Source: Rhodoferax sp. (GTDB taxonomy: Bacteria > Pseudomonadota > Gammaproteobacteria > Burkholderiales > Burkholderiaceae_C). Taken from it: a stretch of DNA of 64,000 nucleotides. The position numbers were made by a program, and so were the translations under genes. The stretch is from the NCBI RefSeq assembly GCF_028688795.1, contig NZ_JAQTXM010000003.1, forward strand, positions 175,762 through 239,761. The letters run 5' to 3'. Shown one piece after another: positions 1 through 9,029 of this stretch (its first letter is position 1; each line of letters begins with the position of its first letter). The notes beneath the pieces were generated by a model. It ran no database searches and was not told the DNA's origin. It saw only the letters and a list, made by a program, of their open reading frames with translations.

Positions 1-33
1 GGCGGTGGGCCAATAAATCGGATCACAAACACT

Positions 34-1353
34 ATGAATTTGGTAGCTACCCCCGCTCGTTTGTCAACCGATAGCAGCACATTTGATGCTGATTTCAAAG
101 CGCGCTTGCATTGGTCTGCCGAGACCGACGCTGACATTGAACAGCGTGTGGCCGACATCCTGGCGGATGTGCAACATCGCGGTGATGCCGCCGTGCTGGA
201 CTACACCGCGCGTTTTGACGGGCTGCAAGCGTCCAGCATGGTCGAACTGGAACTGACCCAGGTTGAGCTCAAGGTGGCCTTTGACGGCTTGCCTGCGGCG
301 CAGCGCGACGCCTTGCAAGCGGCCGCCGCCCGGGTGCGCAGCTACCACGAGGCCCAGCGCAAAGCCAGTGGCGAGAGCTGGAGCTACCGCGACGAAGACG
401 GTACGCTGCTCGGTCAAAAAGTCACGCCACTGGACCGCGTCGGCATTTACGTGCCCGGCGGCAAAGCGGCTTATCCCAGCAGCGTTCTGATGAACGCCAT
501 TCCCGCGCACGTGGCCGGTGTGGGCGAGATCATCATGGTGGTGCCAACCCCCAAGGGTGAAAAAAATGCGCTGGTTCTGGCGGCTGCTTACGTGGCTGGC
601 GTGACGCGTGCCTTCACCATTGGTGGCGCGCAAGCCGTGGCGGCGCTGGCCTATGGCACTGCCACGGTGCCGAAGGTTGACAAAATCACCGGCCCTGGCA
701 ACGCCTATGTGGCAAGCGCCAAAAAACGCGTGTTTGGTGTCGTCGGCATTGACATGATTGCGGGCCCAAGCGAGATTCTGGTGCTGGCTGATGCGTCAAC
801 TCCGCCCGACTGGGTGGCGATGGATTTGTTCAGCCAGGCCGAGCACGACGAGCTGGCGCAAAGCATTTTGCTGTGCCCCGACGCCGCTTATATCGACCAG
901 GTGCAGGCCAGCATCAATCGCCTGCTGCCGGAGATGCCGCGCCGCGAGATCATCGCCAAGTCACTCAATGGTCGCGGCGCCTTAATTTTGACGCGCAACA
1001 TGGAAGAGGCCTGTGAGATCAGCAACCGCATTGCACCCGAACATCTGGAGGTGAGCAGCCGTGACCCGCACCGCTGGGAGCCACTTTTGCGGCATGCTGG
1101 TGCCATCTTTCTGGGTGCCTACACCAGCGAATCCCTGGGCGACTACTGCGCTGGCCCAAACCATGTGTTGCCCACCAGCGGCACGGCACGCTTTTCGTCC
1201 CCCCTGGGTGTTTACGATTTCCAAAAACGCAGCAGCCTGATCGAAGTCAGCGAAGCCGGTGCACAAATACTGGGGCAGATCGCCTCGGTGCTGGCGCATG
1301 GCGAAGGCCTGCAGGCACACGCCCGGGCTGCCGAGATGCGGCTAAAGGGCTGA
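34..1353 (+). CDS. hisD: Histidinol dehydrogenase HisD
   Basis: Oxidises L-histidinol to L-histidine in two NAD-dependent steps, the last reactions of cytoplasmic histidine synthesis. The protein has 439 residues, the usual size. Visible family landmarks are the Zn-site segment QAEHDE (about residue 270), the catalytic Glu-His pair in RIAPEHLEV, the segment [13 protein letters not shown] and the late His in [11 protein letters not shown]. The ATG at 34 fits the family N-terminus, but the frame is open to the left edge of the window, so an upstream start cannot be excluded. It is the first of eight his genes in one direction. hisG is expected further left, outside the window. The identification is firm. 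Confidence 0.97.
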   Translation: MNLVATPARLSTDSSTFDADFKARLHWSAETDADIEQRVADILADVQHRGDAAVLDYTARFDGLQASSMVELELTQVELKVAFDGLPAAQRDALQAAAARVRSYHEAQRKASGESWSYRDEDGTLLGQKVTPLDRVGIYVPGGKAAYPSSVLMNAIPAHVAGVGEIIMVVPTPKGEKNALVLAAAYVAGVTRAFTIGGAQAVAALAYGTATVPKVDKITGPGNAYVASAKKRVFGVVGIDMIAGPSEILVLADASTPPDWVAMDLFSQAEHDELAQSILLCPDAAYIDQVQASINRLLPEMPRREIIAKSLNGRGALILTRNMEEACEISNRIAPEHLEVSSRDPHRWEPLLRHAGAIFLGAYTSESLGDYCAGPNHVLPTSGTARFSSPLGVYDFQKRSSLIEVSEAGAQILGQIASVLAHGEGLQAHARAAEMRLKG

Positions 1354-1439
1354 CTATTTGCTGTTTTTTCGCTTGCCTTGTTGCCTTGTCAAAAAGCAGC
1401 AATGGCGCAAGACCCGTCTGTTGAACCTGAACCCTTTGA

Positions 1440-2561
1440 TTGGTCAATCCATTGAATGAATCGCAAGCGCCAGTGATCTCCCGCATCCGCCCCGACGTGC
1501 GCGCCATGCACGCTTATGTGGTGCAAGACGCCCACGGCATGGTCAAGCTTGATGCCATGGAAAACCCGCACAGCTTGCCGCCCGCGCTGCAGGCCGAGTT
1601 GGGCCAACGTCTGGGCGCTTTGGCGCTGAACCGCTACCCGGCGGGTCGCGTCAATGACCTGCGCGACGCGCTGGCCAGCTACGCGCAGATGCCGGCAGGC
1701 TTTGCGTTGACGCTGGGCAACGGCTCTGACGAACTCATAAGCATGCTGGCGCTGGCCTGTGCCGTGCCACCCAGCGAAGCCAATGGTTTCAAAAAAGCCG
1801 TGGTGTTGGCCCCCGTGCCGGGCTTTGTGATGTACGCCATGAGCGCGCAGCTGCAAGGTTTGGATTTTGTCGGTGTGCCGTTGACGGCTGACTTTGAGCT
1901 CGACGCATCAGCCATGCTCGCCGCCATCGCTGAACACCAGCCCACCATTACCTACCTGGCGTATCCGAACAACCCGACCGCTAATTTGTGGAACGACGAG
2001 GCGATTGAGCACATCATTCTGGCCGCAGGTGAGCAGGGTGGCTTGGTGGTGATGGACGAGGCCTACCAACCCTTTGCTTCGTACAGCTACCAGAACCGCC
2101 TGACCCGACATCGCCATGTGCTGCTGCTGCGCACCTTGAGCAAGTTTGGTCTGGCCGGTGTCAGGCTTGGGTATTTGATTGGCCCCAGTGTGCTGGTGGC
2201 AGAAATTGACAAGGTGCGCCCACCCTACAACGTGAGTGTGCTGAACTGCGAAGCGGCGTTGTTTGCGCTTGAACATCAAGAGGTGTTTCAGGCTCAAGCG
2301 CTTGATGTATGTGCGCAGCGTGCTCTGATTTTTGAAGCTTTGGCCAAGCTGCCCCAAGTCCACGCTTTCCCTAGTCAGGCCAACATGCTGTTGGTGCGTG
2401 TACCCGACGCGCAAAAAACGTTTGACGGCATGGCTGCACGCGGCGTGCTGGTCAAGAACGTTTCTAAAATGCACCCACGCCTTCACCAGTGCCTGCGCCT
2501 CACCGTAGGCACCGCCACTGAAAACCACCTGATGTTGACCGCCTTGGAAGCCTCGTTATGA
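1440..2561 (+). CDS. hisC: Histidinol-phosphate aminotransferase HisC (non-ATG start)
   Basis: A PLP-dependent class I/II aminotransferase that converts imidazole acetol phosphate and glutamate to histidinol phosphate. The fold-type I landmarks are [10 protein letters not shown], the [10 protein letters not shown] aspartate, and the PLP lysine in [15 protein letters not shown] followed by the phosphate-binding Arg. Conserved sequence begins near [14 protein letters not shown], and no in-frame ATG lies upstream of it. The start is therefore TTG at 1440, TTG at 1452 or GTG at 1473. TTG 1452 overlaps the TGA of a 17-codon upstream reading frame (1402-1455), a TTGA arrangement that could give translational coupling. 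The 3' end overlaps hisB by four bases (ATGA). Function is certain, the exact start is not. Confidence 0.93.
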   Translation: MVNPLNESQAPVISRIRPDVRAMHAYVVQDAHGMVKLDAMENPHSLPPALQAELGQRLGALALNRYPAGRVNDLRDALASYAQMPAGFALTLGNGSDELISMLALACAVPPSEANGFKKAVVLAPVPGFVMYAMSAQLQGLDFVGVPLTADFELDASAMLAAIAEHQPTITYLAYPNNPTANLWNDEAIEHIILAAGEQGGLVVMDEAYQPFASYSYQNRLTRHRHVLLLRTLSKFGLAGVRLGYLIGPSVLVAEIDKVRPPYNVSVLNCEAALFALEHQEVFQAQALDVCAQRALIFEALAKLPQVHAFPSQANMLLVRVPDAQKTFDGMAARGVLVKNVSKMHPRLHQCLRLTVGTATENHLMLTALEASL

Positions 2562-3196
2562 CCAACTTTGCCTTGACCGAATTGCCCGACAGCCACGCCA
2601 CGCGTGCGGCCCGCACCGCCGAGGTGGAGCGCAACACGGCCGAGACCAACATCACCGTGCGCATCAACCTGGACGGCACCGGCATCTCGCGCCTGCACAC
2701 CGGCATTGGTTTTTTTGACCACATGTTGGATCAAATTGCCCGCCATGGCCTGATCGACCTCGACATTGATGCCGAGGGCGACCTGCACATTGACGGTCAC
2801 CACACCGTGGAAGACGTTGGCATCACGCTGGGTCAGGCTGTTTACAAAGCGGTGGGTGACAAAAAAGGCATTCGCCGTTACGGCCACGCTTACGTGCCGC
2901 TGGACGAAGCCCTGAGCAGGGTCGTGATTGACTTTTCTGGTCGCCCCGGTTTGGTGATGGACGTGCCGTTTACCAGCGGCATGATCGGCACCTTTGACAC
3001 CCAGCTGATGCACGAATTTTTTCAGGGGTTTGTCAACCATGCGCTGGTCACCCTGCACATCGACAACCTCAAGGGCGTCAACGCCCACCACCAGGCCGAG
3101 ACCGTGTTCAAGGCTTTTGCCCGCGCCCTGCGCGCCGCGCTTGAGCTTGACCCGCGCGCCCTGGGGCAAATTCCGTCCACCAAGGGTTCTTTGTAG
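2558..3196 (+). CDS. hisB: Imidazoleglycerol-phosphate dehydratase HisB (monofunctional)
   Basis: Dehydrates imidazole glycerol phosphate to imidazole acetol phosphate. At 212 residues this is the single-domain enzyme; the phosphatase domain found in the enterobacterial bifunctional HisB is absent. The duplicated metal-binding signatures are visible: [14 protein letters not shown] near residue 50, HHTVEDVGI near 75, and [16 protein letters not shown] near the C-terminus. The ATG overlaps the hisC stop (ATGA), which points to translational coupling. A copy of the dispersed palindromic repeat starts directly after the TAG stop and fills the gap to hisH. Confidence 0.97.
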   Translation: MTNFALTELPDSHATRAARTAEVERNTAETNITVRINLDGTGISRLHTGIGFFDHMLDQIARHGLIDLDIDAEGDLHIDGHHTVEDVGITLGQAVYKAVGDKKGIRRYGHAYVPLDEALSRVVIDFSGRPGLVMDVPFTSGMIGTFDTQLMHEFFQGFVNHALVTLHIDNLKGVNAHHQAETVFKAFARALRAALELDPRALGQIPSTKGSL

Positions 3197-3262
3197 TTTT
3201 ATATGAGAAATTGGCCTCTAGCCCTTATATATCAAGCGTAAGTAGCTATGAATTTAATAATA
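3197..3262 (+). repeat. Dispersed palindromic repeat, copy A (forward)
   Basis: The core reads GGCCTCTAGCCCTTATATAT, followed by CAAGCGTAAGTAGCTATGAA. It matches copies at 5670, 12533 and 60488 and the reverse complements of copies at 31788 and 47146. It begins immediately after the hisB stop and runs through the hisH start codon, so the first HisH residues (MNLIIN) are encoded by repeat sequence. Confidence 0.8.
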
Positions 3263-3931
3263 AATGTCGGTCGACCCAAGACCGTGGCGGTGGTCGATTA
3301 CGGCATGGGCAACCTGCGTTCGGTGTCGCAAGCGGTGCAGGCAGCTGCAGCAGGCACCGGCTTTGAGGTGGTCATCACCCAAGACCCCGAGGTGGTGCGT
3401 GCTTCTGAGCGCGTTGTGCTGCCCGGCCAAGGCGCCATGCCCGACTGCATGCGCGAGTTGCGCGAGTCTGGCCTGCAAGCCTCGGTGCTCGAAGCCGCAG
3501 CCAGAAAGCCGCTGTTCGGTGTGTGCGTGGGCATGCAAATGCTGCTGGACCACAGCGCCGAGGGCAACACCGCTGGCCTGGGGCTGATCCACGGCGAGGT
3601 CATCAAGTTTGAGTTGGCCGGCCGCTTGCAAGAAGACGGCAGCCGCTTCAAGGTGCCGCAAATGGGCTGGAACCAAGTTTGGCGCGCCAACCATGGTGGC
3701 CCACCTCACCCGGTTTGGGGTGACGTGCCCGATGGCAGCTACTTCTACTTTGTGCACAGCTTCTATGCCAAACCGTCGGATGCGCGCCACAGCGTGGGGG
3801 AAACCGATTACGGCCAGCGCTTCTCAAGTGCCATTGCACGTGATAATATTTTTGCCACGCAATTCCACCCAGAAAAAAGTTCTGACCACGGTCTGAGCCT
3901 TTACCGCAACTTCCTCCACTGGAATCCCTGA
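3248..3931 (+). CDS. hisH: Imidazole glycerol phosphate synthase glutaminase subunit HisH
   Basis: A class I glutamine amidotransferase that supplies ammonia to HisF for imidazole glycerol phosphate and AICAR formation. The core begins with [16 protein letters not shown]. The nucleophile is the Cys in [14 protein letters not shown] and the His-Glu pair is in [13 protein letters not shown]. At 227 residues it is slightly longer than the family norm because of a short N-terminal extension, [11 protein letters not shown], whose first residues come from a dispersed repeat copy. A later GTG at about 3284 would remove that extension. No Shine-Dalgarno motif is obvious. hisA follows after 140 bp. 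Confidence 0.95.
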   Translation: MNLIINVGRPKTVAVVDYGMGNLRSVSQAVQAAAAGTGFEVVITQDPEVVRASERVVLPGQGAMPDCMRELRESGLQASVLEAAARKPLFGVCVGMQMLLDHSAEGNTAGLGLIHGEVIKFELAGRLQEDGSRFKVPQMGWNQVWRANHGGPPHPVWGDVPDGSYFYFVHSFYAKPSDARHSVGETDYGQRFSSAIARDNIFATQFHPEKSSDHGLSLYRNFLHWNP

Positions 3932-4071
3932 CTCTGCTGTTCTTCCCGATGTGCACCGCCGTCGCTCCATCGCCTTTTTTGCAAACACCGCTCGCCTGTT
4001 GCCGAGTGGGCTGTGTCGTTTGTTTGTGACTATTTTCCTTCCCGGTTTTATTACCTCCAGCCCTGAGCATC

Positions 4072-4812
4072 ATGCTTTTAATTCCTGCAATCGATCTTAA
4101 AGACGGCCATTGCGTGCGCCTGCAACAAGGTGACATGACCCTTTCCACCACCTTCAGCGAAGAGCCCTCCGTGATGGCGCGCAGTTGGGTAGACAAAGGC
4201 GCGCGGCGCGTGCACCTGGTGGATTTGAACGGCGCCTTTGCCGGCCAGCCAAAAAACGAGGCGGCCATCCGCAAAATTCTCAAGAGCATTGGCAGCGAGG
4301 TGGATGTGCAGTTGGGTGGTGGCATTCGTGACCTCGACACCATCGAGCGTTACCTGGACGCCGGCTTGCGTTACGTCATCATTGGCACCGCAGCTGTCAA
4401 AAACCCCGGCTTTTTGCAAGATGCCTGCACCGCATTTGGCGGCCACATCATCGTTGGCCTGGACGCCAAAGACGGCAAGGTGGCCACCGATGGCTGGAGC
4501 AAGCTGACCCGCCATGACGTGGTTGACCTGGGCAAAAAGTTTGAAGACTATGGCGTGGAATCCATCATCTACACCGACATTGGCCGCGACGGCATGCTCA
4601 GCGGCATCAACGTCGAAGCCACTGTGCGCCTGGCGCAAGCCCTGACCATTCCCGTGATTGCCTCCGGTGGCCTGTCCAACATGGCCGACATCGAAGCGCT
4701 GTGCGCCGTGGAAATGGAAGGCGTTCAAGGCGTCATCTGCGGCCGTGCCATCTACAGCGGCGACCTCGATTTTGAAGCTGCGCAGGCGCGGGCTGATGAG
4801 TTGAACGGCTGA
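4072..4812 (+). CDS. hisA: ProFAR isomerase HisA
   Basis: A (beta/alpha)8-barrel isomerase that converts ProFAR to PRFAR. It has 246 residues, the standard length. It starts [20 protein letters not shown] with the catalytic Asp at position 8. The second catalytic Asp is in [12 protein letters not shown], and the phosphate-binding loops VQLGGGIR and VIASGGLS are present. The 140 bp between hisH and hisA holds no recognisable gene, and I see no clear promoter or terminator in it. The TGA shares one base with the hisF ATG (TGATG). Confidence 0.97.
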   Translation: MLLIPAIDLKDGHCVRLQQGDMTLSTTFSEEPSVMARSWVDKGARRVHLVDLNGAFAGQPKNEAAIRKILKSIGSEVDVQLGGGIRDLDTIERYLDAGLRYVIIGTAAVKNPGFLQDACTAFGGHIIVGLDAKDGKVATDGWSKLTRHDVVDLGKKFEDYGVESIIYTDIGRDGMLSGINVEATVRLAQALTIPVIASGGLSNMADIEALCAVEMEGVQGVICGRAIYSGDLDFEAAQARADELNG

Positions 4813-5612
4813 TGCTCGCCAAACGCATCATCCCCTGCCTTGACGTCACCGGTGGCCGTGTCGTCAAAGGCGTCAACTTTGTTGAGTTGCGCGATGCCGG
4901 TGACCCGGTGGAAATTGCCGCGCGCTACAACGAGCAGGGCGCCGACGAGCTCACTTTTTTGGACATCACCGCCACCAGCGATGGGCGCGATCTGATTCTG
5001 CACATCATCGAGGCCGTGGCTTCTCAGGTGTTCATTCCGCTCACTGTGGGCGGTGGTGTGCGCACGGTGGATGACGTGCGACGCCTGCTCAATGCCGGGG
5101 CGGATAAAACCAGTTTCAACTCGGCGGCATTGGCCAACCCGCAGGTGATTCGAGAGGTGTCGGGTAAATATGGCGCTCAGTGCATCGTGGTGGCGATTGA
5201 TGCCAAACGGCGCAGTGCTGCAGACACCTTGCGTCTGGATGCCCATGGCCAAACGGTGGGGGAGGGCTGGGATGTATACAGCCATGGCGGGCGCAAAAAC
5301 ACCGGTTTGGACGCGCTGGCCTGGGCCTGCCAGATGGCTGACTTTGGCGCTGGCGAGATTCTACTCACCAGCATGGACCGTGACGGCACCAAGGCCGGGT
5401 TCGATCTGGAACTCACCCGAGCCGTGAGCGACGCCGTGAGTGTTCCGGTGATTGCCTCCGGCGGCGTAGGCACCCTGGACCATCTGGTCGACGGCATTCA
5501 GCTGGGCCATGCCGATGCCGTGCTGGCCGCCAGCATCTTCCACTATGGCGAATTCACCGTGGCGCAGGCCAAGGCGCGCATGGCTGAACGCGGCGTTCCG
5601 GTGAGAATCTAA
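4812..5612 (+). CDS. hisF: Imidazole glycerol phosphate synthase cyclase subunit HisF
   Basis: Uses ammonia from HisH to convert PRFAR to imidazole glycerol phosphate and AICAR. The N-terminus [20 protein letters not shown] carries the first catalytic Asp, and the second is in VVAIDAKRR. The phosphate loops [11 protein letters not shown] and [12 protein letters not shown] are clear. It has 266 residues, a little longer than many HisF proteins, with extra residues around [18 protein letters not shown]. The start overlaps the hisA stop by one base. Confidence 0.97.
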   Translation: MLAKRIIPCLDVTGGRVVKGVNFVELRDAGDPVEIAARYNEQGADELTFLDITATSDGRDLILHIIEAVASQVFIPLTVGGGVRTVDDVRRLLNAGADKTSFNSAALANPQVIREVSGKYGAQCIVVAIDAKRRSAADTLRLDAHGQTVGEGWDVYSHGGRKNTGLDALAWACQMADFGAGEILLTSMDRDGTKAGFDLELTRAVSDAVSVPVIASGGVGTLDHLVDGIQLGHADAVLAASIFHYGEFTVAQAKARMAERGVPVRI

Positions 5613-5669
5613 AAAAGCGACCCCAAGGGCCACGGCGACCAGTCGGGTGCTGGCTCTGGGGTTCGTATC

Positions 5670-5731
5670 TATATTGCTTTTTAAGCCTCTAGCCCTTATG
5701 GATAAAGCGCTAGAAGCTACATTATTTATAG
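5670..5731 (+). repeat. Dispersed palindromic repeat, copy B (forward)
   Basis: Core AAGCCTCTAGCCCTTATGGA, followed by TAAAGCGCTAGAAGCTACAT. It lies between hisF and hisI and ends eight bases before the probable hisI ATG. It is open in the hisI frame, so a GTG at 5647 would read straight through it. The family N-terminus of HisI argues against that start. Confidence 0.8.
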
Positions 5732-5739
5732 TAACCAAC

Positions 5740-6150
5740 ATGAACGCATATTTGCCAATGAACTGGTTAGACACCCTTAAATGGGACGCGCAAGGCCTGA
5801 TTCCGGCGATTGCGCAAGAGCAGGGCTCAAACGACGTCCTCATGATGGCGTGGATGAACCGTGAGGCGCTGCAAAAAACGGCCGAGTTGGGTCGGGCTGT
5901 GTATTTCAGCCGCTCACGCAACAAGCTTTGGTTCAAGGGTGAAGAATCCGGCCACGTGCAAACCGTGCACGAAATTCGTGTGGACTGCGACCAGGACGTG
6001 ATTTTGCTCAAGGTCACGCAAACCGGCCACACGCCGGGACTGGCTTGTCACACCGGTCGGCACAGCTGTTTTTACAGTGTGTATGACAATGGCACATGGA
6101 AAGTTGTTGACCCGGTCCTGAAAGACCCGCAAACCATTTACAAAACCTGA
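5740..6150 (+). CDS. hisI: Phosphoribosyl-AMP cyclohydrolase HisI
   Basis: Hydrolytically opens the adenine ring of phosphoribosyl-AMP, the third step of histidine synthesis. The protein is single-domain, with hisE as a separate gene. The Zn/Mg-binding features are visible: [26 protein letters not shown], and the Cys/His cluster in [16 protein letters not shown] chose the ATG at 5740. The ATG at 5758 (MNWLDTLKW) matches the usual family N-terminus equally well. A longer frame from GTG 5647 would translate the repeat and is unlikely. The stop overlaps the hisE start (TGATG). Confidence 0.94.
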   Translation: MNAYLPMNWLDTLKWDAQGLIPAIAQEQGSNDVLMMAWMNREALQKTAELGRAVYFSRSRNKLWFKGEESGHVQTVHEIRVDCDQDVILLKVTQTGHTPGLACHTGRHSCFYSVYDNGTWKVVDPVLKDPQTIYKT

Positions 6151-6542
6151 TGCCCTCTGAAAAAAATTCTGCTGATTCCCTGGCTGCTCTGGCGGCGGTG
6201 ATTGCGTCCCGCTTGCCTGCCCGCGGTGGTGACCCCGAGGCCAGCTACGTGGCGCGCCTGCTGCACAAAGGCCCTGACGCCTTTCTGAAAAAAATTGGCG
6301 AAGAGGCCACCGAAGTGGTGATGGCCGCCAAAGACGCGGACCACGGTGGTGACCCGAAAAAGATCGTTTATGAAGTCGCTGACCTGTGGTTTCACAGCAT
6401 GATTGCGCTGGCGCATTACGGACTGAGCCCGGCAGACGTGTTGGCCGAACTGGAGCGCCGCGAGGGCACCAGTGGCTTGCAGGAAAAAGCGCAGCGCAAA
6501 CAGGGCGCCGATCCAAGTCCATCTGAAGGGGAGTCGGCATGA
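6150..6542 (+). CDS. hisE: Phosphoribosyl-ATP pyrophosphatase HisE
   Basis: Releases pyrophosphate from phosphoribosyl-ATP, the second step of the pathway. It is an all-alpha MazG-like NTP pyrophosphohydrolase of 130 residues. The signature acidic helix [14 protein letters not shown] supplies Mg ligands, and the later segment [18 protein letters not shown] completes the family pattern. It overlaps hisI by one base and the next gene by four, so it is translated within the same chain. The lysine- and glutamine-rich C-terminal tail after residue 110 looks non-conserved. Confidence 0.96.
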   Translation: MPSEKNSADSLAALAAVIASRLPARGGDPEASYVARLLHKGPDAFLKKIGEEATEVVMAAKDADHGGDPKKIVYEVADLWFHSMIALAHYGLSPADVLAELERREGTSGLQEKAQRKQGADPSPSEGESA

Positions 6543-6976
6543 CCCAAGATTTCACCACCGGCCCTAAAGCACCGGGCGAAGGCCATGCGACTGAGGCCCC
6601 GCGTGAGCTAGACATTCAAACCCTCAACGGCTTGAACGCCTGGGGCACCGTCAGTTACATCTTGCATTTGATCGTGGCAGTAGGGGCGTTGATTCCGGGT
6701 GGCCAGTTTGGCCCGCTGCTGCTGGTCATTGCGCTGGTGATTGACTTGGTGAAACGCGACGAGGCGGTTGGTACTTGGCACGCGTCACATTTCAAGTGGC
6801 GCATTCGCACCGTCCTCATCGCGGCGCTGCTTTATGCGGTGACCGCGCCTTTGTGGCTGTTATTTTTGTTGCCCGGCTGGTTCGCCTGGCTGGCGATTTC
6901 AGTCTGGTTTTTGTACCGCATCGTGTCTGGCATGGTGCGCATGAACAAAGGTTTGCCGATGGAGATGGCCGCATGA
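6539..6976 (+). CDS. DUF4870-type small membrane protein
   Basis: A 145-residue integral membrane protein with three predicted hydrophobic segments, at about residues 37-70, 92-110 and 110-130. They are preceded by a polar N-terminal region of about 30 residues. The hydrophobic pattern and the HFKWRIRT linker resemble the DUF4870 family, which has no established biochemical role. It is joined by ATGA overlaps to hisE upstream and to the HIT gene downstream, so it is probably co-transcribed with the his genes. Nothing in the sequence indicates a function. Confidence 0.8.
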   Translation: MTQDFTTGPKAPGEGHATEAPRELDIQTLNGLNAWGTVSYILHLIVAVGALIPGGQFGPLLLVIALVIDLVKRDEAVGTWHASHFKWRIRTVLIAALLYAVTAPLWLLFLLPGWFAWLAISVWFLYRIVSGMVRMNKGLPMEMAA

Positions 6977-7347
6977 TTGAGCACATTGTTGAAAGCGATC
7001 CGGATTGCCTGTTTTGCAAGATCATTGCCGGAAAAATCCCGTCGAAGCTGGTCTATCAAGACGACGAGTTGTATGCGTTTCATGACATTCACCCGTGGGC
7101 GCCGGTGCATTTTTTGATCATTCCCAAGCTGCACATTCCTTCTATGGCGCTGCTGACAGATGAGCACGCGGGGTTGATGGGGCGCATGATGGTGATGATC
7201 CCCAAGCTGGCCCTGCAGGAGGGCTGCAATCCTTACCCAGAGGGCGGTTTTCGCACCTTGTGCAACACTGGGGTTGAAGGTGGGCAAGAGGTACACCATT
7301 TGCATTTGCATGTGATGGGTGGACCGCGTCCCTGGCTGCGGGGTTAA
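6973..7347 (+). CDS. HIT-family (histidine triad) nucleotide-binding protein
   Basis: A 124-residue HINT-like protein. Family members hydrolyse purine nucleoside phosphoramidates and related AMP adducts. It shows the N-terminal Cys motif DCLFCKIIAGKIPS and the C-terminal triad motif HHLHLHVMGG. The open frame extends upstream to 6775, but the ATG at 6973 matches the family start and gives a four-base overlap with the preceding gene. It lies between the his genes and tatABC, an arrangement I recall from other Burkholderiales. The physiological substrate is unknown. Confidence 0.93.
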   Translation: MIEHIVESDPDCLFCKIIAGKIPSKLVYQDDELYAFHDIHPWAPVHFLIIPKLHIPSMALLTDEHAGLMGRMMVMIPKLALQEGCNPYPEGGFRTLCNTGVEGGQEVHHLHLHVMGGPRPWLRG

Positions 7348-7416
7348 TTCTCGCTTGGGCGGCGGCACAGGCCTGTCTGCCGCATAAAATTCAACTTATT
7401 CGTTAGGAGAACATAA

Positions 7417-7656
7417 ATGGGTTCATTTTCAATTTGGCACTGGTTGATCGTTCTGTTGATCGTCATCATGGTGTTTGGCACCAAAAAGCTCAAAAACCTT
7501 GGTGGTGATCTCGGCGGTGCGGTCAAGGGCTTTAAAGAAGGCATGAAAGAAGGCGGCACAACGCCTGAAGACAAACCCGAAGCAGCTTCGCAGGTGGCCA
7601 ACGCCGCTACGGCCGACAAAACCACGATCGACGTGGAAGCCAAGCAAAAGTCCTGA
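7417..7656 (+). CDS. tatA: Sec-independent translocase component TatA
   Basis: Pore-forming subunit of the twin-arginine translocase, which exports folded proteins. It has one N-terminal transmembrane helix ([15 protein letters not shown]), the TatA hinge FGTKKL, an amphipathic helix [18 protein letters not shown], and a charged disordered tail. Length is 79 residues, as usual. A good ribosome-binding site, AGGAGA, lies about 7 nt upstream. tatB and tatC follow directly. Confidence 0.96.
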   Translation: MGSFSIWHWLIVLLIVIMVFGTKKLKNLGGDLGGAVKGFKEGMKEGGTTPEDKPEAASQVANAATADKTTIDVEAKQKS

Positions 7657-7698
7657 TGACGGGCGGTTGCTCAGGGTGGCTGTTGTTGCAGGTGTTGC

Positions 7699-8172
7699 AT
7701 GATTGATCTGGGCATCTCCAAGCTGGCCATGATTGGTGCTGTCGCGCTGATCGTCATTGGCCCGGAAAAATTGCCGCGCGTGGCACGCACGGTCGGCACC
7801 CTGATAGGCAAGGCGCAACGCTATGTGTCTGACGTCAAGGCTGAAGTCAATCGTTCGATGGCGCTCGATGAGCTCAAGAAGATGAAAGACTCGGTCGAGA
7901 GCGCCGCCAAAGACGTGAGCCAGTCGATTCAGACCACTTCCGCAGATTTCGAGAAATCATGGGCAGAAGCCACCAGCACGGCCTCTGAAGGCATTTCGGA
8001 CTACCGTCCGTCATCGTCTGACGCGGCCCCAGAATACCGTCACCCGAAGAAAAACTGGCGCCTTAAACAAGGTGCCACGCCCAACTGGTACAAAGCCCGG
8101 GCAGGTGTGCGCACCAGGGCCTTGTCAGGTGCTGCCCGCGTGGCGCGCTTTCGGCCAACCAAATTCAATTGA
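7699..8172 (+). CDS. tatB: Sec-independent translocase component TatB
   Basis: Subunit of the TatBC receptor complex that binds twin-arginine signal peptides. The N-terminus [20 protein letters not shown] gives a single membrane helix, followed by the family motif [11 protein letters not shown], an amphipathic helix, and a long polar tail rich in Ser, Ala and Lys. Its 157 residues and motif order separate it from TatA. The TGA shares its last base with the tatC ATG. Confidence 0.95.
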   Translation: MIDLGISKLAMIGAVALIVIGPEKLPRVARTVGTLIGKAQRYVSDVKAEVNRSMALDELKKMKDSVESAAKDVSQSIQTTSADFEKSWAEATSTASEGISDYRPSSSDAAPEYRHPKKNWRLKQGATPNWYKARAGVRTRALSGAARVARFRPTKFN

Positions 8173-8969
8173 TGTCAGATTCCCCCAAAAAAGACGACGA
8201 GCTGGCCGGTACCGAGCAGCCGTTTGTGGCCCACCTTGTTGAATTGCGCGACCGCCTGGTCAAGGCGGTGCTGGCCATCGCCGTGGTGGCCATTGGGCTG
8301 GGCATTTATCCGGGGCCAGGAGCGTTGTACGATTTGATGGCCGCGCCACTGGTGGCGCATTTGCCCGCCGGCGCGACGTTGATCGCCACTTCGGTGATTT
8401 CGCCCTTCATGGTGCCGCTCAAAGTGTTGTTGATGGCGTCCTTCATGATCGCCTTGCCCGTGGTGCTTTACCAGTTGTGGGCGTTTGTGGCGCCCGGGCT
8501 GTATTCGCATGAGAAAAAGCTCGTGATGCCACTGGTGGTGTCGAGCACGGTGCTATTTTTCACCGGCGTTGCCTTTTGTTATTTCTTTGTTTTTGGGCGG
8601 GTGTTTGCCTTCATCCAGAGCTTTGCCCCCAAGAGCATCACCGCGTCGCCTGACATCGAGGCCTATCTGGGTTTTGTGCTGTCGATGTTTTTGGCCTTTG
8701 GCATGGCCTTTGAGGTGCCGGTCGTGGTGGTGGTGTTGGCCCGAATGAACATTTTCAGCATCGAAAAGCTCAAGGAATTCCGTGGTTATTTTGTGGTGCT
8801 GGCCTTCATCATTGCCGCCATCGTGACGCCGCCTGACGTGGTGTCGCAGCTTGCGCTGGCGATTCCCATGGTTGCTTTGTATGAGGTCGGTATCTGGGCG
8901 GCACAGATATTCATCAAGCACACTAAGGCACCGGAAGATACCGCTGAAACCAGCGAAAGTTCAAGCTAA
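8172..8969 (+). CDS. tatC: Sec-independent translocase component TatC
   Basis: Six-helix membrane core of the Tat translocase and primary binding site for twin-arginine signal peptides. Family signatures are FVAHLVELRDRLVK near the N-terminus, FWAFVAPGLYSHEKK-like sequence in the first periplasmic loop (here LWAFVAPGLYSHEKK), and FAFGMAFEVPV in the middle. It has 265 residues. I used the ATG at 8172, overlapping the tatB stop, rather than the preceding TTG. A degenerate repeat copy begins at the stop codon and fills the gap to the convergent protease gene. Confidence 0.96.
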   Translation: MSDSPKKDDELAGTEQPFVAHLVELRDRLVKAVLAIAVVAIGLGIYPGPGALYDLMAAPLVAHLPAGATLIATSVISPFMVPLKVLLMASFMIALPVVLYQLWAFVAPGLYSHEKKLVMPLVVSSTVLFFTGVAFCYFFVFGRVFAFIQSFAPKSITASPDIEAYLGFVLSMFLAFGMAFEVPVVVVVLARMNIFSIEKLKEFRGYFVVLAFIIAAIVTPPDVVSQLALAIPMVALYEVGIWAAQIFIKHTKAPEDTAETSESSS

Positions 8970-9024
8970 ATCAGCCTGTAGCCCCCGTGAAGCAAGCGCG
9001 GGGCGCTATCAAAATAACAAACAA
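8967..9024 (+). repeat. Dispersed palindromic repeat, copy C (forward, degenerate)
   Basis: TCAGCCTGTAGCCCCCGTGA is followed by AGCAAGCGCGGGGCGCTATC. The flanks match the family, while the centre has become GC-rich and can fold as GCCCC/GGGGC. It fills the convergent gap between tatC and the DegS-like gene and contains the tatC TAA. It may act as a bidirectional transcription barrier, although no strong U-tract follows. Confidence 0.6.
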
Positions 9025-9029
9025 TAGAA

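Noticed and set aside
1..16. A possible end of hisG (codons for AVGQ then TAA) at the left edge
   Set aside because: Four codons are too few to identify the gene, although hisG would be expected here.
1354..1401. An inverted repeat (TTGCTGTTTTT and AAAAAGCAGCAA) between hisD and hisC as a terminator or repeat copy
   Set aside because: The stem is AT-rich with a bulge and a long loop, there is no T-run, and similarity to the dispersed repeat is too weak to claim.
6775..6972. An N-terminal extension of the HIT protein
   Set aside because: The extra 66 codons overlap the DUF4870 gene in another frame and resemble no HIT protein.
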